Positions 44,766 through 53,855 of a stretch of DNA of 64,000 bases are shown piece after piece. Position numbers and translations under genes: made by a program. Origin of the DNA: Agromyces tardus (GTDB lineage: Bacteria > Actinomycetota > Actinomycetes > Actinomycetales > Microbacteriaceae); the NCBI RefSeq assembly GCF_003710805.1, contig NZ_RHHB01000001.1:124001-188000 (forward strand). Reading direction: 5' to 3'. Positions within the stretch are counted from its first letter, which is position 1. Every line of letters begins with the position of its first letter. The notes beneath the pieces were generated by a model, which searched no databases, was not told the DNA's origin, and worked only from the letters and a program-made list of their open reading frames with translations.

Positions 44766-46280
44766 TCACTCCGGCTGGTTACCCGCCGCCCCGTTGATGG
44801 TGAACGGCGTCGTGACGCCGTCGTACATCACGTGCGCGACGAGGCCGTCGACCGCGTGCGGCAGGGTGTGGCAGTGGTCGCTCCAGATGCCCGGATTGTC
44901 GGCGACGAAGGCGATCTGGTACGACTCGCCGGGGTGCACGTCGAGCGAGTCGACCCACCACGGGCTTCCGGATGCGGCCACGCCGTCGCGGGACACCACG
45001 ACGACGTGGTGGCCGTGCAGGTGCATCGGGTGCACGTCGCCCGACTGGTTGACGATGCGCATCACGACGACGTCGCCCTCGGTGACGTGGAACATCGGAA
45101 CGTCGGGGAAGAGCCGCCCGTTGATGGTCCAGAAGTTGCCCGGGCGGCCGTCGAGGAGGCCGAAGCGGCGTCCGATCACGTAGTCGTACGTGCGGTCGGC
45201 GGATGCCGGGTCGAACCCGAGCGGCGCCGGCTCCCCGTAGGCGAGCAGGTCGAGCGTCTCCGTGGCCTGCGGCGCGGGGGGAACGTCGGCGGCGGGATCG
45301 CCCACGAGGACGCGGCGGGCGCCGCCCACGTGCAGGCCGACGGCGCCGTGGTCGGGGGCGCGCACCGCGACATCCGCTCGCCCGCCCGCCGGGATGAGCA
45401 GCTTGCGGCCGTCGACGTCCGACGGCTCGTTCACGTCGTGCCCGTCGATCGCGAGCACGCGGAACGGCTCGTCCGACCAGACCGGGGCCGTGCCCTGGTC
45501 GGTGTTGATCACCCGCACCCGCACCGTCTCGCCGGGCGCGGCGGCCACGTGCTCGTCGTCGGCGCGACCGTTGAGCGTGTGCTGCCCGCCGTAGACGTGC
45601 AGGAGGGCGGTCACGTCGAGGTCGGTCGCGAGGTTGGCGGCCGGCGGCTCGGCGGGCTCGATGACGACCGCGCCGAGCAGTCCGCCCACCACCTGCTCGT
45701 GCGAGACCTGGTGGGAGTGGTACCAGTAGGTGCCCGCGTCCTCGGCCACGAACCGGTAGACGTAGCTGCCGCCGACCGGCACGGCGTCCTGCGTGACGCC
45801 GGCGACGCCGTCGGCCGCGTTCGGCAAGTCGAGGCCGTGCCAGTGCAGGGTGGCGCCCGCGGCGACCGACTCGTTCACGAACACCACCTCGACGAGGTCG
45901 CCCTGCCGTGCGCGGATCGTCGGTCCGGGCGAGGTGCCGTTCACCGTATAGCCCTCGATCGCACGCCCGCCGGGCACGTCGACCGTCTCCTGCCGGGCGG
46001 TGAGCTCGACCCGCACGTCGGCGGGGCGGTCGGGGTCGGCCGTGAGGGAGGTCACGCTGACCGCGCCGGTCGCCCCGACGGTTCCGGATGCCGCGGAGGC
46101 GCCGGAACCCGACCCTCCGTGCCCCGCGTGGTCGACGGGGGCGCCGTGCCCCGCGCCCATGTCCATCACCGAGTACTCGCCGAGCAGCGTGGAGCTCCAC
46201 GCGACCGCGCCGGCGGCGACCGCGGTCGCGACCGCGACGCCGACGGCGAGCCGCCGCACGAGCTCACGCCGCGACGGCAT
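44766..46280 (-). CDS. Multicopper oxidase (three-domain laccase/CueO-like)
   Basis: A 504-aa copper oxidase. An N-terminal membrane/Tat-like segment is at about 10-30 (RRELVRRLAVGVAVATAVAAGA), followed by a Met/His-rich MDMGAGHGAPVDHAGHGG stretch. Copper motifs are HWHG at 146-149, WYHSHQVSH, HPMHLHGHH, and HCHTLPHAVDGL with Cys470. It oxidises phenols or metal ions outside the membrane. The start ATG 46280 overlaps the end of the upstream membrane protein by 17 nt. Confidence 0.9.
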   Translation of the reverse strand: MPSRRELVRRLAVGVAVATAVAAGAVAWSSTLLGEYSVMDMGAGHGAPVDHAGHGGSGSGASAASGTVGATGAVSVTSLTADPDRPADVRVELTARQETVDVPGGRAIEGYTVNGTSPGPTIRARQGDLVEVVFVNESVAAGATLHWHGLDLPNAADGVAGVTQDAVPVGGSYVYRFVAEDAGTYWYHSHQVSHEQVVGGLLGAVVIEPAEPPAANLATDLDVTALLHVYGGQHTLNGRADDEHVAAAPGETVRVRVINTDQGTAPVWSDEPFRVLAIDGHDVNEPSDVDGRKLLIPAGGRADVAVRAPDHGAVGLHVGGARRVLVGDPAADVPPAPQATETLDLLAYGEPAPLGFDPASADRTYDYVIGRRFGLLDGRPGNFWTINGRLFPDVPMFHVTEGDVVVMRIVNQSGDVHPMHLHGHHVVVVSRDGVAASGSPWWVDSLDVHPGESYQIAFVADNPGIWSDHCHTLPHAVDGLVAHVMYDGVTTPFTINGAAGNQPE

Positions 46281-46755
46281 CGGAGCTCGCCCCCTCGGCG
46301 GGTTCGAGCGGAGCCTGGGCGGCGTCGGCTGCCCGCGCCCGGCGGACGCGCAGCGCGGCGACCGCTGCAGTCGCCACGACGGCGAGCGCGTTCGCACCGT
46401 GGATCAGCCCGAGGTAGGGCGAGCCCACGATCGAGAAGCCGAGCACCACCTGCAGCACCACGAGCCCGAACACGATCGCGGCCCACAGCTTGGCCCCGCG
46501 TACCCGTACGAAGAACGAGACCACGAGGAGCGCGAGTGCGATGAGCGGGATCAGCACGCCGCCGACGACGCCGTGGACCATGAACCCGACCTCGCCCACG
46601 CCCCCAGCCTGGAAGCTCTCGAGGAGCGCCTTGTCGACGACGCCGCCCTCGGAGACGAGGTTGAGCATGCCCCCGAACGCGAACGCGATGGCAGCGGCCT
46701 GGATGACGACGGCGCCCGCGATGGTCCAGGCGAGGCCGGTGTAGAGCTTGCGCAT
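46264..46755 (-). CDS. Four-helix integral membrane protein
   Basis: A 163-aa membrane protein with about four hydrophobic helices and an acidic/Ala-rich cytoplasmic tail. GGGAGG is 6 nt before the ATG at 46755. Coupled by overlap to the multicopper oxidase, it might help secretion or form a haem/quinone module. His residues (FMVHGVVGG, LIHGAN) are in membrane segments, but the family is not recognised. Confidence 0.75.
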   Translation of the reverse strand: MRKLYTGLAWTIAGAVVIQAAAIAFAFGGMLNLVSEGGVVDKALLESFQAGGVGEVGFMVHGVVGGVLIPLIALALLVVSFFVRVRGAKLWAAIVFGLVVLQVVLGFSIVGSPYLGLIHGANALAVVATAAVAALRVRRARAADAAQAPLEPAEGASSDAVAA

Positions 46756-46951
46756 GATGTCCCTCCCAGTTCGTGCGGCGCCGGTCGCGGCATCCGCTCG
46801 CCTCTCACCGTCGCCGACGCGGCGACCCGCCGGAACGCGGAGAACCGGACCGCGTGTGGAGGAGCGCCGCACGCGCACTGGGGGCTGCCTGCTAAGGGAC
46901 GTCGGGGCAGGCCCTCTCCCGCGATCGGCCCGGCAGGAGGACGATGGAGCC

Positions 46952-49021
46952 ATGGACCGCAGGTGGGTGTGCCTCGCGACGATGGGTCCGATCGGGGTCG
47001 CGTCGGTGGTCTACGTCGTCGTCGTGGCCGGATTCATCGAGGGCAACGCAGCCCACGAGCTCGGCTGGCTGCTGCTGGGCGTGGTGCCGACGTTCGTGTT
47101 CGGCATGTGGCTGCTCACGGTGTCGTCGTCGCGGGCGGCGCTGTTCCTCGCCCTCGCGGCGACCGCGATGGCGTTCTCGTCGGCGTACGAGACCTTCCTG
47201 GGGCGCAACGTCGAGCTGCTGCAGGAGTCCTGGTTCCCGCTGTTCAACATGCTCGGCCTGACCTCCGATGCGGTGTCGACCGCCGCGTTCGTGAGCCTGT
47301 TCGCCACGTTCCCCACCGGAATCCCCGAGCGGCGATGGCAGCGGATCGCGGTGTGGTTCATCTGGATCCCCGCGCTCGTGGGCCCCCTCGTCGTGCTCAC
47401 GACCCCGTACGTGCTCCTGTCGCCCTACATGGGCGTCAGCGGCGACGGCATCCCGAACCAGTACGCCGTGCCGTGGCTCGAGTGGGCCGCCCCGATCGTC
47501 TACTCGGTCGCATACCAGCCGTGGCCGTCCGTGGTGCTCGGACTCGGGGTGCTCGGCTACCGTGCGCTCTTCGGCGACGAGGAGGTGCGTGCGCGCACAC
47601 GGGTCATGGCCGCGGTGGTCACCGCCTCGCTCCTCGCCTTCGCGGGATGGACGTTCTGGCCCGAGATCTGGCTCTTCGGCGTCGCCGTCTTCGTCACGCT
47701 GATCGCGATCCCGTTCGCCGGCATCCACGGCATCCTCCGCTACGGCGCGTTCGACATCGCCCCCGGCGATCGCGGGCGCCTGTTCGCCCGCTCGTCGGGC
47801 CTGCTCATCGCGGTGCTCTACGGGATCGGCGTCGCGACCCCCGCGGTGCTCCTCGCCGACAGCCTGACGCTCGTCGGCGCGGTGCTGCTGACGACGCTGC
47901 TCGCGGTCGGACTGCTCCCGGTGCGCGGCTGGCTCGAGCGGCGCATCCACCGCCTCGTCTTCGGCGATCGGGAGCGGCAGCTCACGATGCTCGGCGAACT
48001 CGGCGCCCGGCTCGAGCAGGCGGTGGATCCGCGCGAACTGCTCACGCGGCTCGCCGACGCGGTGCGCGAGGGCCTCGACGCATCGTGGGTGCGCATTGCG
48101 CTCGCCGGCTCCGACGGCAGCCTCGCGGCCGCGCCGGCGGGCGTCGCGGGCGAGGTGGAGGGCGAGGTCGTCGCGTCGTGCGACCTCGTGCGCGGCGACG
48201 AGACGCTCGGCCGCATCGACGTGGGCCCCCGCCGCCGCGGGGAGTACGGCGACGCCGAGCAGGCGCTGCTGCGCACGGTCGCCGGCCAGGCCGCGGCATC
48301 CGTCGCGAACGTCCGGCTCACCGCCCAGCTCGCGGAGCAGCTCGCGGAGCTGACCGCCTCGCGCGAGCGGCTCGTCGCCGCGCAGGACGACGAGCGCCGG
48401 CGGCTCGAGCGCGACCTGCACGACGGCATCCAGCAGAACGTGGTGGCGCAGATCGCCGGGCTCCGGCTCGCGCGCAACCGGCTGCAGCGGGGCGAACTCA
48501 CCGCCGAGGAGCTCATCGAGCTGCAGGACCAGGCCCGCGAGACGCTCACCGACCTGCGCGAGCTCGCCCGCGGCATCCACCCACCCGTGCTGAGTGATAA
48601 CGGGCTCGTGGCCGCCGTCGAATCGGGCGTGGCGCGGTACCCGATCCCGCTCAGCGTCGAGGCCGACGAGCGGGTGCGCGCCGAGCGGTTCCCCGACGAC
48701 GTCGAGACCACGGCGTACTACGTGGTGCGCGAGGCGCTCGCGAACACCGCCAAGCACGCGAACGCCACGCACGCCTCGGTCGGTCTCGCACGCAGCAACG
48801 GCCACCTGCGCATCGAGATCAGCGACGACGGATGCGGAATCGACACGGAGGCGGCGGCGGCGACGGCGACGTCGAGCGGCGGGCTGGCGAACATCCGCGA
48901 TCGGGTTGCGGCGCTGCGCGGCACGGTGCGCGTGGTGCCGGCCCGGCCGACGGGCACGACGGTGCTCGTCGACCTTCCCGTGGAACCGAGGCGCGAGCGG
49001 GAGGAGCTCCATGTCGGATGA
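46952..49021 (+). CDS. NarL-type sensor histidine kinase with GAF domain
   Basis: A 689-aa membrane kinase. Residues 1-330 hold about ten membrane segments, a GAF-like domain spans about 355-465, and the HisKA_3 dimerisation helix has His490 in RDLHDGIQQNV. The HATPase domain has REALANTAKHANA, DDGCGI and GGLANIRDRVAAL. It senses an unknown membrane signal and passes phosphate to the overlapping response regulator. AGGAGG stands 11 nt before the ATG. It is divergent from the copper oxidase pair, which it might regulate. Confidence 0.9.
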   Translation: MDRRWVCLATMGPIGVASVVYVVVVAGFIEGNAAHELGWLLLGVVPTFVFGMWLLTVSSSRAALFLALAATAMAFSSAYETFLGRNVELLQESWFPLFNMLGLTSDAVSTAAFVSLFATFPTGIPERRWQRIAVWFIWIPALVGPLVVLTTPYVLLSPYMGVSGDGIPNQYAVPWLEWAAPIVYSVAYQPWPSVVLGLGVLGYRALFGDEEVRARTRVMAAVVTASLLAFAGWTFWPEIWLFGVAVFVTLIAIPFAGIHGILRYGAFDIAPGDRGRLFARSSGLLIAVLYGIGVATPAVLLADSLTLVGAVLLTTLLAVGLLPVRGWLERRIHRLVFGDRERQLTMLGELGARLEQAVDPRELLTRLADAVREGLDASWVRIALAGSDGSLAAAPAGVAGEVEGEVVASCDLVRGDETLGRIDVGPRRRGEYGDAEQALLRTVAGQAAASVANVRLTAQLAEQLAELTASRERLVAAQDDERRRLERDLHDGIQQNVVAQIAGLRLARNRLQRGELTAEELIELQDQARETLTDLRELARGIHPPVLSDNGLVAAVESGVARYPIPLSVEADERVRAERFPDDVETTAYYVVREALANTAKHANATHASVGLARSNGHLRIEISDDGCGIDTEAAAATATSSGGLANIRDRVAALRGTVRVVPARPTGTTVLVDLPVEPRREREELHVG

Positions 49022-49739
49022 GTCGAACGGGTCCGGCGCACCCGGCGGGTCGGGTGCACCCGGCGCGTCCGACATGCTGCGGGTGGTGATCGCCGAGGAC
49101 AACTACCTCGTGCGCGAGGGGGTGCGCCGCCTGCTCGAGGACTCCGGCGAGGTCGACGTGGTCGCGGGCACGGGCAATGCCACGGAGCTGCTCGACGCGG
49201 TGCGCCGGCTCTCGCCCGACGCGGTGCTCACCGACATCCGGATGCCGCCGGGCCACCACATGGAGGGGATCGAGGCTGCGCGCGCGATCCGGGCGGCCCA
49301 CCCCGAGACGGGCGTGGTGGTGTTGTCGCAGCACGCCGACGAGAGCTACGCGCTCGCGCTCTTCGCGGAGGGGTCGGCCGGGCTCGGCTACCTGCTGAAG
49401 GACCGCATCGGCGATCTCGAAGACCTCGTGCACGCCCTCCGCGAGGTGTGCGCGGGCGGGTCGGTGATCGACCCGCAGATCGTCGACACGCTCGTGCGCC
49501 GTCGCAGTGCGGCCGGCGCGTCGAGCCCGCTCGCGGCGCTGTCGCCGCGCGAGCTCGAGGTGCTGCGCGAGATGGCCCAGGGGCGTACGAACGCGGGCAT
49601 CGAGCAGTCGCTGTTCCTGTCGACGTCGACCGTGGAGAAGCACGTCAACGCGATCTTCACCAAGCTCCGCCTACCCGAGACGGGCGTGCACCGGCGGGTG
49701 GCGGCCGTGCTCGCGTTCCTGCAGAACGACGGCGGGTAG
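49011..49739 (+). CDS. NarL/LuxR-type response regulator
   Basis: A 242-aa regulator: receiver domain at about 23-145 with phospho-acceptor Asp75 in LTDIRMPP, and LuxR HTH at about 175-225 (SPRELEVLREMAQGRTNAGI, TSTVEKHVNAIFTKL). It overlaps the kinase gene by 11 nt; GAGGAG is 5 nt before its ATG. A Ser/Gly/Pro N-terminal repeat (SGAPGGSGAPGAS) of about 20 residues precedes the receiver. Confidence 0.92.
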   Translation: MSDESNGSGAPGGSGAPGASDMLRVVIAEDNYLVREGVRRLLEDSGEVDVVAGTGNATELLDAVRRLSPDAVLTDIRMPPGHHMEGIEAARAIRAAHPETGVVVLSQHADESYALALFAEGSAGLGYLLKDRIGDLEDLVHALREVCAGGSVIDPQIVDTLVRRRSAAGASSPLAALSPRELEVLREMAQGRTNAGIEQSLFLSTSTVEKHVNAIFTKLRLPETGVHRRVAAVLAFLQNDGG

Positions 49740-49882
49740 GGCGGCGGCTCGAGGCTCGAGGCGCGGGGCTGGGATCGCGGCGGAGCCGCCGGTCGCGGCG
49801 CCGCGTGATGCGGTCGGAAATGGCGGCTCGTCGGGCATTTGAATGGGGCTGGAATGTCGGTGGGTGGTGCTTGACTGGCTCC

Positions 49883-51463
49883 ATGCCAGCCGTTGCGACC
49901 CCGCCGCTCGAGTGGGGCCATGGCGCGTTCGAGGTGGTGCCGGCCGGCGGGTGGCTCGGCGACGAACGGTCCCTCGACGAGCGGCTCGTCGACGAGTGGC
50001 TGTTCGACGACGGGCTGGTCGACGAGGGGCTGGTCGACGACGGATGTCACGACGCAGCGCCCGTCGCAGCGTCCCGGCAGCGCGACGAGACCGCCCTCGA
50101 CGATGAGCTCGCGCTGCTCGCGTCGCTCGAGCGCACCATCCGGTGGGCGCAGGCGGAGCAGTGCCGCCTGATCGAGTCGGCTCGTGCACGGCACGCCCGG
50201 ATCGAGGGCATCGGCGAGGTGAGCACTGCGACGCGCCGCGAACTCGCGACGCGGTCGTTCGTGGCGGAACTCGCGACCACGCTGGTCGTGCCCGAGCAGG
50301 TCGCGGGGCGCTTGGTCGCCGACGCCGGGCAGCTGGCGGGCCCGCGCACCGCGACGCTCGAGGCGCTCGCTGCAGGCGAGGTCGCGATCGGGCACGTGCG
50401 GTCCATGCTCGAGATCACGCAGACGTTCCCGGCCGACGTTGCCGACGAGGTCGAGCGCGTCGCGCTGGTCGATGCCGCCTCCCGCACGAGTTCGGCCTTC
50501 CGCCGCCGACTGCAGCGCCTTCGCGAGCGCCTGCACCCCGAGCCGCTCGAGTCCCGCCGTGCTCGCGCCGTCGCCGAGCGGCGAGTGGTCCTCGAGCCGG
50601 CTCCCGACGGCATGGCGTGGCTGAGCCTGTTCCTCGAGGCCGAGCGCGCGGTCTCGGTCGTCGCACGTCTCGAGGCGCTCGCTGCGGCATCCGACCCCGA
50701 TCGCCCCGACTCCCGCACGACGGCGCAGCGCTCGGCCGACATCGCCGCCGACCTGCTGCTCGTCGGCGCCCTCGACGGCGCCGACGGGCACCTCGCCGCC
50801 GCGACCGGCCGGGTCACGGCCCGGGTCACCGTCACCGTGCCGGTACTCAGCCTGCTCGGCGTCACCGACGAACCCGCCGAACTCGACGGCTACGGTCCCA
50901 TCGACGCCGAGACCGCCCGCCGCCTCGCCGGCCACGCTCCGTCGCTGCGGCGCCTGCTCGTGCATCCCGAGACGGGCGCCGCGCTGTCCTACGGTCGCAC
51001 CAGCTACCGCGCCGGCGCCGACCTGGCCGGGTACCTGCGCGTGCGCGACGGCCGATGCCGTTTCCCGGGCTGCGCCCGGCCCGCCCACCGCGCCGACCTC
51101 GACCACACCACCGACTGGGCGCGCGGCGGCGCGACCGATGCCGACAACCTCGCGCACCTGTGCCGGTCGCACCACCGGCTGAAACCCGAGAGCGGGTGGC
51201 GGGTCGCGCACGAGCCCGGCGGCGTGATGCGGTGGACATCGCCGGTCGGTCACGTGCTGCGAACGCACCCTGAGCGCCCGTTCGTGTCGGTGTCGCGGCG
51301 GTCCGCGGCGGCGGCGCCAGGGCCGGGAGGGGAGGCTCGTCCGCGCCCACCGAGCTATCTCACTCCGAATGACCATCCTTCCGGCCTCTGTGAGCGTTCG
51401 TGCACGGTCGAGGTCGAGCCCCCCTGGCTGCATGCGAGGGCCCATCCGGGAGCGTCGGGGTGA
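49883..51463 (+). CDS. DUF222 HNH-endonuclease protein (13E12 repeat-like)
   Basis: A 526-aa protein with a DUF222 domain at about 65-370 and an HNH motif near 392-435 (CRFPGCARPAHRADLDHTTD, LCRSHHRLK). Several copies per genome are typical of actinobacteria; the role, possibly a DNA nicking enzyme with mobile behaviour, is not established. Residues 30-54 are five 5-residue repeats (LVDE-type). No ribosome site is seen before the ATG at 49883. The 143-nt gap to the response regulator is featureless. Confidence 0.88.
   Translation: MPAVATPPLEWGHGAFEVVPAGGWLGDERSLDERLVDEWLFDDGLVDEGLVDDGCHDAAPVAASRQRDETALDDELALLASLERTIRWAQAEQCRLIESARARHARIEGIGEVSTATRRELATRSFVAELATTLVVPEQVAGRLVADAGQLAGPRTATLEALAAGEVAIGHVRSMLEITQTFPADVADEVERVALVDAASRTSSAFRRRLQRLRERLHPEPLESRRARAVAERRVVLEPAPDGMAWLSLFLEAERAVSVVARLEALAAASDPDRPDSRTTAQRSADIAADLLLVGALDGADGHLAAATGRVTARVTVTVPVLSLLGVTDEPAELDGYGPIDAETARRLAGHAPSLRRLLVHPETGAALSYGRTSYRAGADLAGYLRVRDGRCRFPGCARPAHRADLDHTTDWARGGATDADNLAHLCRSHHRLKPESGWRVAHEPGGVMRWTSPVGHVLRTHPERPFVSVSRRSAAAAPGPGGEARPRPPSYLTPNDHPSGLCERSCTVEVEPPWLHARAHPGASG
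49970..50044 (+). repeat. Five 15-nt in-frame tandem repeats
   Basis: Units at 49970, 49985, 50000, 50015 and 50030, each with a TCGACGA core (for example CTGGTCGACGAGGGG), encode degenerate LDERL/LVDEW/LFDDG/LVDEG/LVDDG pentads near the N-terminus of the DUF222 protein. Copy number is likely to vary between strains. Confidence 0.75.
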
Positions 51464-51553
51464 CGTCGTAGGCCTCGGGGCAGGCACGGTGTCCGACCAC
51501 CGGCTCGCGGTCTCCGGGGTGACGACCGTGCAAGAGCTCAGCCACCCAAGCGC

Positions 51554-52510
51554 TCACCCGCCCGCGGCAGGCGCCTGCGGCTGGGGCTCGCCGACCCCCG
51601 CGAGCACGAGCATGGCCGCGCCGACGAGGGGTGCGTCGTCGCCCAGCGCCGCGCGCACCACACGGATGCCGCGCGCCGCGGGCAGCACCGCCAGCTCGTG
51701 CGCCGCCGCCTCCACGAGTTCCACGTAGTCGCGGGCCACGCGCGCGAACCCGCCGCCGATCGCGACGACCTCGAGGTCGAGCAGGGCGGCGTAGGCCGCG
51801 ATCGCGTGCCCCACCGCGCTCGCCGAGCGGTGCACGGCCTCGACGGCGAGCGGATGCCGCGCCGCGTAGTCAACGGCCAGCGCGCGGCCGTCGGCACCGG
51901 GCCACCCGCGTTCATTCGCCCAGCGCACGGTGGCCGGACCCGCCGCGACCGCTTCGACGGTCGCGCGCACGGGGTCGGCCGGGTCGGGCCGGCGCACCCA
52001 CACCTGGCCGACATGACCGGCGTTGCCGGCGTTGCCGAGCACGATCCGCCCGTCGAGCACGATGCCGCCCCCGATGCCGGTGGACACGACCATGGCGATG
52101 CCGTTGCGCACGCCGCGCAGCGCGCCGAACCGGTGCTCGGCGAGCGTGATGCAGGTGCCGTCGAGCGCGACGCGGACCGGAGCGCCCGGCGCCGCGGAGG
52201 CGACCGCGGGCGCGAGCGCGAAGTCCCGGATACCGGGCATGTTGAGCGGCGAGATGCTGGTTCCGCCGCGCAGGAGCGGACCCGCTGCGCCGATGCCGAC
52301 GCCGACGATCCGGTGCGAGCCCGGAGCCGCGGCATCCGCTGCTCGACCGCACACCGACGCGAGCACGGTTGAGAACGTCGCCGACGTCTGCCCGGCGCCG
52401 GTCGCCTCACGATGCCGGCTGCCCGGCACGATGCCGCCTGCGCCGTCGACGAGGGCCGCGTCGACCTTGGTGCCGCCGATGTCGACGGCGAGCGCCACCT
52501 CGATCGCCAT
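51554..52510 (-). CDS. ROK-family sugar kinase lacking the zinc motif
   Basis: A 318-aa ROK protein: ALAVDIGGTKVDAALVD, GVGIGAAGPL, STGIGGGIVLDGRIVLG and AIGGGF. The usual CxCGxxGCxE zinc motif and the GExGH glutamate are absent (GNAGHVG instead). It may be a diverged glucokinase or N-acetylmannosamine-type kinase, or inactive. GGGAGG is 6 nt before the ATG. It lies 60 nt downstream of the LacI gene in the same direction and so is probably co-transcribed with it. Confidence 0.83.
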   Translation of the reverse strand: MAIEVALAVDIGGTKVDAALVDGAGGIVPGSRHREATGAGQTSATFSTVLASVCGRAADAAAPGSHRIVGVGIGAAGPLLRGGTSISPLNMPGIRDFALAPAVASAAPGAPVRVALDGTCITLAEHRFGALRGVRNGIAMVVSTGIGGGIVLDGRIVLGNAGNAGHVGQVWVRRPDPADPVRATVEAVAAGPATVRWANERGWPGADGRALAVDYAARHPLAVEAVHRSASAVGHAIAAYAALLDLEVVAIGGGFARVARDYVELVEAAAHELAVLPAARGIRVVRAALGDDAPLVGAAMLVLAGVGEPQPQAPAAGG

Positions 52511-52570
52511 GCTGCCTCCCGTGGCCGATGCGATGGGTACGTTCCCTCAGCCTGTCAGGCCGACGAGCGG

Positions 52571-53686
52571 TCAGGCATGGGCCGCAGGTCCCGATGAGCG
52601 GCGCACCACGAGCCGCGGCGGGGGAACGACGACCGGACGCGACTCGGCGTGCTCGATCTGCGCGATGAGCCGGTACACCGACGCACGCCCCTGCATCTCG
52701 AAGTCGATGTGCACGGTCGTGAGGGGCGGATCGAAGTACGGCGACTCGGGGATGTCGTCGATGCCGACGACGCTGATGTCCTCGGGGATGCGCACCCCGC
52801 GCTCCTTGAGGGCGAGCATCGCGCCGAGCGCGGTCTGGTCGTTGGCGGCGACGATGGCGGTCGCCTCCGGGAGGCGGGGGAGCGCGGCGATCGCCTCGTA
52901 TCCGGATCGCGCGGACCAGTCGCCCGGCAGCACGCCGGCCGAGTGGAGGCCGCGGGCCTCGAGCTCACGGTCGTACGCGAGGATGCGGTTCCGGGCCGCG
53001 CGCCACATCGGTGGACCCGCGATGTGCAGGAAGCTGCGGTGTCCGAGCTCGGCGAGGTGGTCGATGAGCGCGGGGATGCCCACCTGGGCGAGGCCGCTGC
53101 GGCGGCCGGTCACGGCGTCGTCGGACTCGGCGTCGATGAACACGGGCACGCGGAACTCGGTGGTCTCGAACGCGCGGGTCATCTCGTCGGTGGAGGAGAG
53201 CGCGAGCACGCCGGCGAGCTCGTGCTGCGTGATGAGGTCGAGCGACCGCTCGATCTCGCCGGCGCTGCGCGCGTCGAGCGACACGAGGTCGAGCACGTAG
53301 CCGCACTCGCGGGCGGCGGCGCTCGCCCCCTCGGCGACCCGGCTCGGGCCGACGTTGGAGAGTTCGTGGGTGAGGGCGCCGATGCGGTGCGAGCGTCCCG
53401 ACTTCAGGCTGCGCGCGGTGAGGTTCGGCCGGTAGTCGAGCTCGTCGAGAGCCCGCTCGACCTTCTCGCGGGTCTCCGGGCGGATGCCGGCGAAGCCCTT
53501 CAGGAACCGGGAGACCGTCTGGTGCGAGACACCGGCCGCCTGGGCGACGTCGTAGATCGTGGCGGCCTTCGCGGGCACCGGTCTCGGAACCGGGTTCCGC
53601 CCGGTGCCGGGAACCGGATCCGCCGACGGCCGTCCTGGGCTCGGCGCGTCGGTCCGCGGCTCGAGGCGACCTGCTCGCTCGACCAT
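52571..53686 (-). CDS. LacI-family regulator of the beta-galactoside operon
   Basis: A 371-aa regulator with an unusual 40-residue Pro/Arg-rich N-terminal extension, then the HTH (ATIYDVAQAAGVSHQTVSRF) and hinge, and a periplasmic-binding-like effector domain ending RLVVRRSSG. GGAGGG is 5 nt before the ATG 53686. It is divergent from the GH42 operon with two ATGTT-N6-AACAT sites between them. Confidence 0.92.
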   Translation of the reverse strand: MVERAGRLEPRTDAPSPGRPSADPVPGTGRNPVPRPVPAKAATIYDVAQAAGVSHQTVSRFLKGFAGIRPETREKVERALDELDYRPNLTARSLKSGRSHRIGALTHELSNVGPSRVAEGASAAARECGYVLDLVSLDARSAGEIERSLDLITQHELAGVLALSSTDEMTRAFETTEFRVPVFIDAESDDAVTGRRSGLAQVGIPALIDHLAELGHRSFLHIAGPPMWRAARNRILAYDRELEARGLHSAGVLPGDWSARSGYEAIAALPRLPEATAIVAANDQTALGAMLALKERGVRIPEDISVVGIDDIPESPYFDPPLTTVHIDFEMQGRASVYRLIAQIEHAESRPVVVPPPRLVVRRSSGPAAHA

Positions 53687-53756
53687 CCCGACCCTCCGAT
53701 CGATGCTGCGTCCCAGTCTCTGCGACGTGATCTGCATCACGATGTCGAATTGGGAC

Positions 53757-53813
53757 TTGACACGCAATGTTATCGGCAACATCCTTGGTTCCGACAGATG
53801 TTGTCGAAAACAT
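53757..53813 (+). promoter_or_regulatory. Promoter with two LacI operators
   Basis: TTGACA (53757-53762), 17 nt, CATCCT (53780-53785) form the promoter. ATGTT-N6-AACAT occurs at 53767-53782 (between -35 and -10) and 53798-53813 (just downstream), centres 31 bp apart, about three helical turns. This is a textbook repression layout. Confidence 0.75.
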
Positions 53814-53855
53814 ATGTCCTCGCATCAGCCGCACAGACAACGGAGTTCGCCCCTG

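Noticed and set aside
49740-49882. Promoter for the DUF222 gene with TTGACT 6 nt before the ATG
   Set aside because: TTGACT lacks the A at position 2 of the TANNNT pattern, so it is not a convincing -10 box.
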